A stretch of DNA of 64,000 nucleotides, from the NCBI RefSeq assembly GCF_024758705.1, contig NZ_CP096971.1, positions 2,695,501 through 2,759,500 of the forward strand, written 5' to 3'. Each line of letters starts with the position of its first letter. The stretch's first letter is position 1. Source of the DNA: Sphingomonas sp. SUN019. Its GTDB lineage: Bacteria; Pseudomonadota; Alphaproteobacteria; Sphingomonadales; Sphingomonadaceae. Below are positions 61,979 through 64,000 of the stretch, in pieces. A program made the position numbers and the translations under genes. The notes beneath the pieces were generated by a model. The model was not told the DNA's origin. It ran no database searches and saw only the letters and a program-made list of their open reading frames with translations.

Positions 61979-62022
61979 CGACGGGAGGCGCGCGGTTACA
62001 TCTTTTTGCGCGCCGCCCGTCG
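61979..62022. other. Long inverted repeat between cytochrome b and the small Cys/His gene
   Basis: CGACGGGAGGCGCGC (61979-61993) pairs with GCGCGCCGCCCGTCG (62008-62022) with one mismatch around a 14-base loop that contains five Ts. It lies just upstream of the cytochrome b gene's start on its coding strand. No U-tract follows, so it may be a factor-dependent terminator or a regulator site. Confidence 0.5.
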
Positions 62023-62029
62023 ACATACG

Positions 62030-62389
62030 CTATTTGTGATGATGGCCGGTTGCCCGCGGGTCGCATCCGCAATTCTGGTGGTAGCCGTTCTCATCGAAGC
62101 GGACGATCGTCGTCTGCGCGGTCACGCCCGCCAGCTCCAGCTCGCGTTTCTTCATCGGGCGCACGAGATGCTCGCGACGATCCAGATCGGTCGTCTCCAT
62201 CATGATCTCGTCGTCGCCCAGATCGAAATGGTTATGAATCAGCGCGATTCCGAATCGATCAAGACAACCGTGTTTCTCAAGGACGGCGCGAACGTCATCC
62301 AGACACGGCGCATCGATATCGTCGATCGGCTTCACATCGGCAATATGCTCCAGGGTCTTCCACTGAATCGCGGATACATGAACAGTCAT
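62030..62389 (-). CDS. Hypothetical protein with Cys/His-rich C terminus
   Basis: A 119-residue cytosolic protein: N-terminal VHVSAIQWKTLEHI, an acidic centre, and the C terminus CGCDPRATGHHHK with two Cys and three His, a possible metal site. No family recognised. The second ATG (62389) is preferred because GGAG is six bases upstream; the first ATG at 62395 would touch the ribosome site. A convergent terminator-like repeat follows. Confidence 0.7.
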   Translation of the reverse strand: MTVHVSAIQWKTLEHIADVKPIDDIDAPCLDDVRAVLEKHGCLDRFGIALIHNHFDLGDDEIMMETTDLDRREHLVRPMKKRELELAGVTAQTTIVRFDENGYHQNCGCDPRATGHHHK

Positions 62390-62517
62390 AGTCATCTCCG
62401 TCGCTTAGAGTTTGTGGAACGCACGCGACATACGCGCGGGATGACGCCCGAAACATCCAACCTGAGTGGATCAGATCGCCCGCATCACGGCAAGGTCACC
62501 CTGTCGGCGCATATGGG

Positions 62518-63276
62518 TCAGGCGTAAGCACGCCAGAAGAACACGGCGGTCGTCGCCGCGGTCACCAGCAGCGTCCAGATGCGCACCGCGGGGGCGGGTA
62601 GGCGTTTTCCCGCATGCGCTCCGAGCCAGCCGCCGAGCAGGCCACCGACCAGCATCGCGGCGCATAGCCCCCACACGATCAGTCCGGCCCAGATGAAGAC
62701 GATCGCCGCGGCGGCATTGGCCACCGCCAGCATCAGCGTGCGCGGGGCGAATAACGCGCGGGGCGTGATCCCGGCGAGCAGGCCGTAGAGCGCGGTCGTC
62801 ATCAGCCCGACGCCGCCGCCGAAATAGCCGCCGTAGATGCCGAGCAGGGTCTGCATGACGACCAATGTCCGCGCGCCGATCGTGACGCGCTGCGCCAGCC
62901 AATCGGCGGCGGTTTTCCCCAACAACATCGCGACGAAAGCGAACAGCAGGAGCCACGGGATAATGAGGTCGAACGCGCGGGTCGGGGTCATCACCAGCAG
63001 GGCCGATCCGGCCAGCCCGGCGACAAAGGTGATCCCGGCGAGCACGCGCACGTCGATCCCCGCGACGGGGCCGAGTTCGTCGCGAAACGCCCACGCGCTG
63101 GTCGCCGCGCCGGGGAGCAGTGCTACATTGCTGGTCGCGTTGGCGGTGTTGGCGGGCAGGCCGAGCGCGATGAGTACGGGAAGCGTCGCGAAGGTGCCGC
63201 CGCCTGCGAGCGCGTTCATCGCCCCGCCGATCAGGCCTGCACCGGCGGCGAGAGCGATAGCGGCGAGTTCGATCAT
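62518..63276 (-). CDS. TauE/SafE (TSUP) family permease
   Basis: A 252-residue membrane protein with eight helices in two repeats. The family's GGGTFATLPVLIALGLPANTANATS in half one and LGIYGGYFGGGVG in half two are plain. Members export or import sulfur-containing or organic anions such as sulfite and taurine; here the substrate is unknown. ATG 63276. Confidence 0.9.
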   Translation of the reverse strand: MIELAAIALAAGAGLIGGAMNALAGGGTFATLPVLIALGLPANTANATSNVALLPGAATSAWAFRDELGPVAGIDVRVLAGITFVAGLAGSALLVMTPTRAFDLIIPWLLLFAFVAMLLGKTAADWLAQRVTIGARTLVVMQTLLGIYGGYFGGGVGLMTTALYGLLAGITPRALFAPRTLMLAVANAAAAIVFIWAGLIVWGLCAAMLVGGLLGGWLGAHAGKRLPAPAVRIWTLLVTAATTAVFFWRAYA

Positions 63277-63317
63277 CGCAGCGCCTATAGGGACCGATCC
63301 GCGGCCCCGTCATGCGC

Positions 63318-64000
63318 TTAATCGAAGATTCGTTCCCCCGTCCCCCACGCGAACCAGACCGCCGCGCCGACCACGTTCACGCCCGCGGCGACGATGAAGG
63401 TCGCGGTATAGCCGCCGGTCAGGTCGAGCAGCAGCCCGGTCGCGGCGACGCCGATGATGCCCGGCAGCGTGCCGGCGGTATTGGTGATGCCCCACAGGAC
63501 ATCGGCATGGCGCGGCGCGATATCGAGATGGTTGGTCGCGAACCCCGCGAAGCTGAGCGCGCCGACGCCCAGCGCACCACACATGCACAGCAACGCGACG
63601 CCGGGCGTGGCGGCCTGCGATGCGGCGAGGAAGAACGTCGCGCTGCCGAGCAGACCGACGCACTGCATGAAGCGGCGTACGCGCGTGATGTCCGCACCGC
63701 GCGCGATCAGCCGGTCGGCGACCACGGCCGCTGCATTGCCGACGACGAATTGCGACACCCACGGCCCGATCGCGAACAGCCCCGACCCGGCGACCGACAG
63801 CCCCTGCACATCGCGAAAGTAGCTCGGGAGCCATGCGAGCATCAGGTAGAGCGTCCAGTTGGAGCAGAAATGGTTGATGATGAGCGCCCAGACCGCGGGG
63901 TGCGACAACAGGCGTCGCCACGGGATCGGCAGTGATGCCGCGCCCGTGCTTGCCTCCAGCGGGGCGAGCAGGTCGCGTTCGGCCGCGCTAATCGTCGGAT
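63318..64000 (-). CDS. MFS transporter, C-terminal half (ACS/SLC17-like), 5' end beyond window
   Basis: The reading frame stays open to base 64000, so only about the last 227 residues are seen: a cytosolic loop, then helices 7-12 (from WALIINHFCSNWTLYLMLAWLPSYF to the end). The sequence WLPSYFRDVQGLSVAGSGLF is typical of anion:cation symporters of the ACS branch. A TTG start in the middle would truncate the protein and is not the real start. Substrate unknown. Confidence 0.85.
   Translation of the reverse strand, partial: PTISAAERDLLAPLEASTGAASLPIPWRRLLSHPAVWALIINHFCSNWTLYLMLAWLPSYFRDVQGLSVAGSGLFAIGPWVSQFVVGNAAAVVADRLIARGADITRVRRFMQCVGLLGSATFFLAASQAATPGVALLCMCGALGVGALSFAGFATNHLDIAPRHADVLWGITNTAGTLPGIIGVAATGLLLDLTGGYTATFIVAAGVNVVGAAVWFAWGTGERIFD

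Noticed and set aside
1..64000. tRNA, rRNA or tmRNA genes
   Set aside because: Reading both strands I saw no cloverleaf-type GTTCGANNC context with matching acceptor stems; a covariance-model scan would be decisive.

Overview
This is a very GC-rich bacterial chromosome window. Gene content points to an alphaproteobacterium, most likely a sphingomonad (Sphingomonas-like). The signs are an aa3 cytochrome oxidase cluster running into thrC, an Atm1-type ABC exporter, a DivK-like regulator beside DUF3572, DUF1801 and YdeI proteins, CTTGAG-type promoters, and abundant palindromic intergenic repeats. The genus is inferred from these features only. I saw no rRNA, tRNA, insertion sequence, prophage or CRISPR array, so this is mostly core chromosome with small accessory pieces.

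Layout. 1-5.7 kb: the end of a glycosyltransferase gene, then a tightly overlapping minus-strand operon pyrE - serine hydrolase - pdxJ - acpS - lepB - AI-2E-type permease - maiA. 5.7-16 kb: the cytochrome c oxidase block coxB-ctaD and ctaB - 45-aa membrane protein - ctaG - coxC - DUF983 - SURF1 - thrC. A RES/Xre toxin-antitoxin pair and an epoxide hydrolase sit between ctaD and ctaB. 16-19.4 kb: rRNA-type methyltransferase, a low-GC orphan ORF, the haem exporter genes ccmAB, a small zincin and a pterin dehydratase. 19.4-22.5 kb: an SDR and a betaine/ergothioneine-type ABC importer whose permease is fused to its binding protein. 22.6-27.2 kb: the complete ybgC-tolQRAB-pal envelope operon. 27.2-31.7 kb: a lipoprotein, YdeI-like protein, nitronate monooxygenase, aspartokinase and ubiG. 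31.7-37.6 kb: an S9 peptidase, then an iron-uptake group (TonB receptor, PepSY reductase-like protein, small membrane protein) under a Fur-box-like palindrome. 37.7-43.5 kb: Atm1-like exporter, GNAT, recQ, TIGR01244 phosphatase-like protein, a one-TM protein and a sterol-desaturase-family hydroxylase. 44-50.6 kb: an ATP-dependent DNA ligase of the cisplatin-response type without its usual partners, dps, a GDT1-like membrane protein, rpmG, a divK-like gene, DUF3572, HAD, RidA and a FemAB-like acyltransferase. 50.6-57.4 kb: a minus-strand envelope locus of two polytopic membrane proteins, a UDP-galactopyranose-mutase-like flavoprotein, an L,D-transpeptidase and a calcium-loop lipoprotein. 57.5-64 kb: argG, DUF1801, cfa, an MsrP/YedY-like molybdoenzyme with a cytochrome b partner, a Cys/His-tailed small protein, a TauE-type permease and the C-terminal part of an MFS carrier.

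How it works together. The genes describe an aerobic Gram-negative cell that builds its respiratory chain (cox/cta, ccmAB, ubiG), keeps its outer membrane attached (tol-pal, L,D-transpeptidase), imports iron and makes amino acids (thrC, lysC, argG).

The most notable structural signals are two palindromic repeat families. One fills every roomy convergent gene junction. The other forms the 3' end of ccmA in frame, adding a repeat-encoded tail to an essential-type ATPase. The best candidate for an undescribed functional unit is the five-gene envelope locus at 50.6-57.4 kb.
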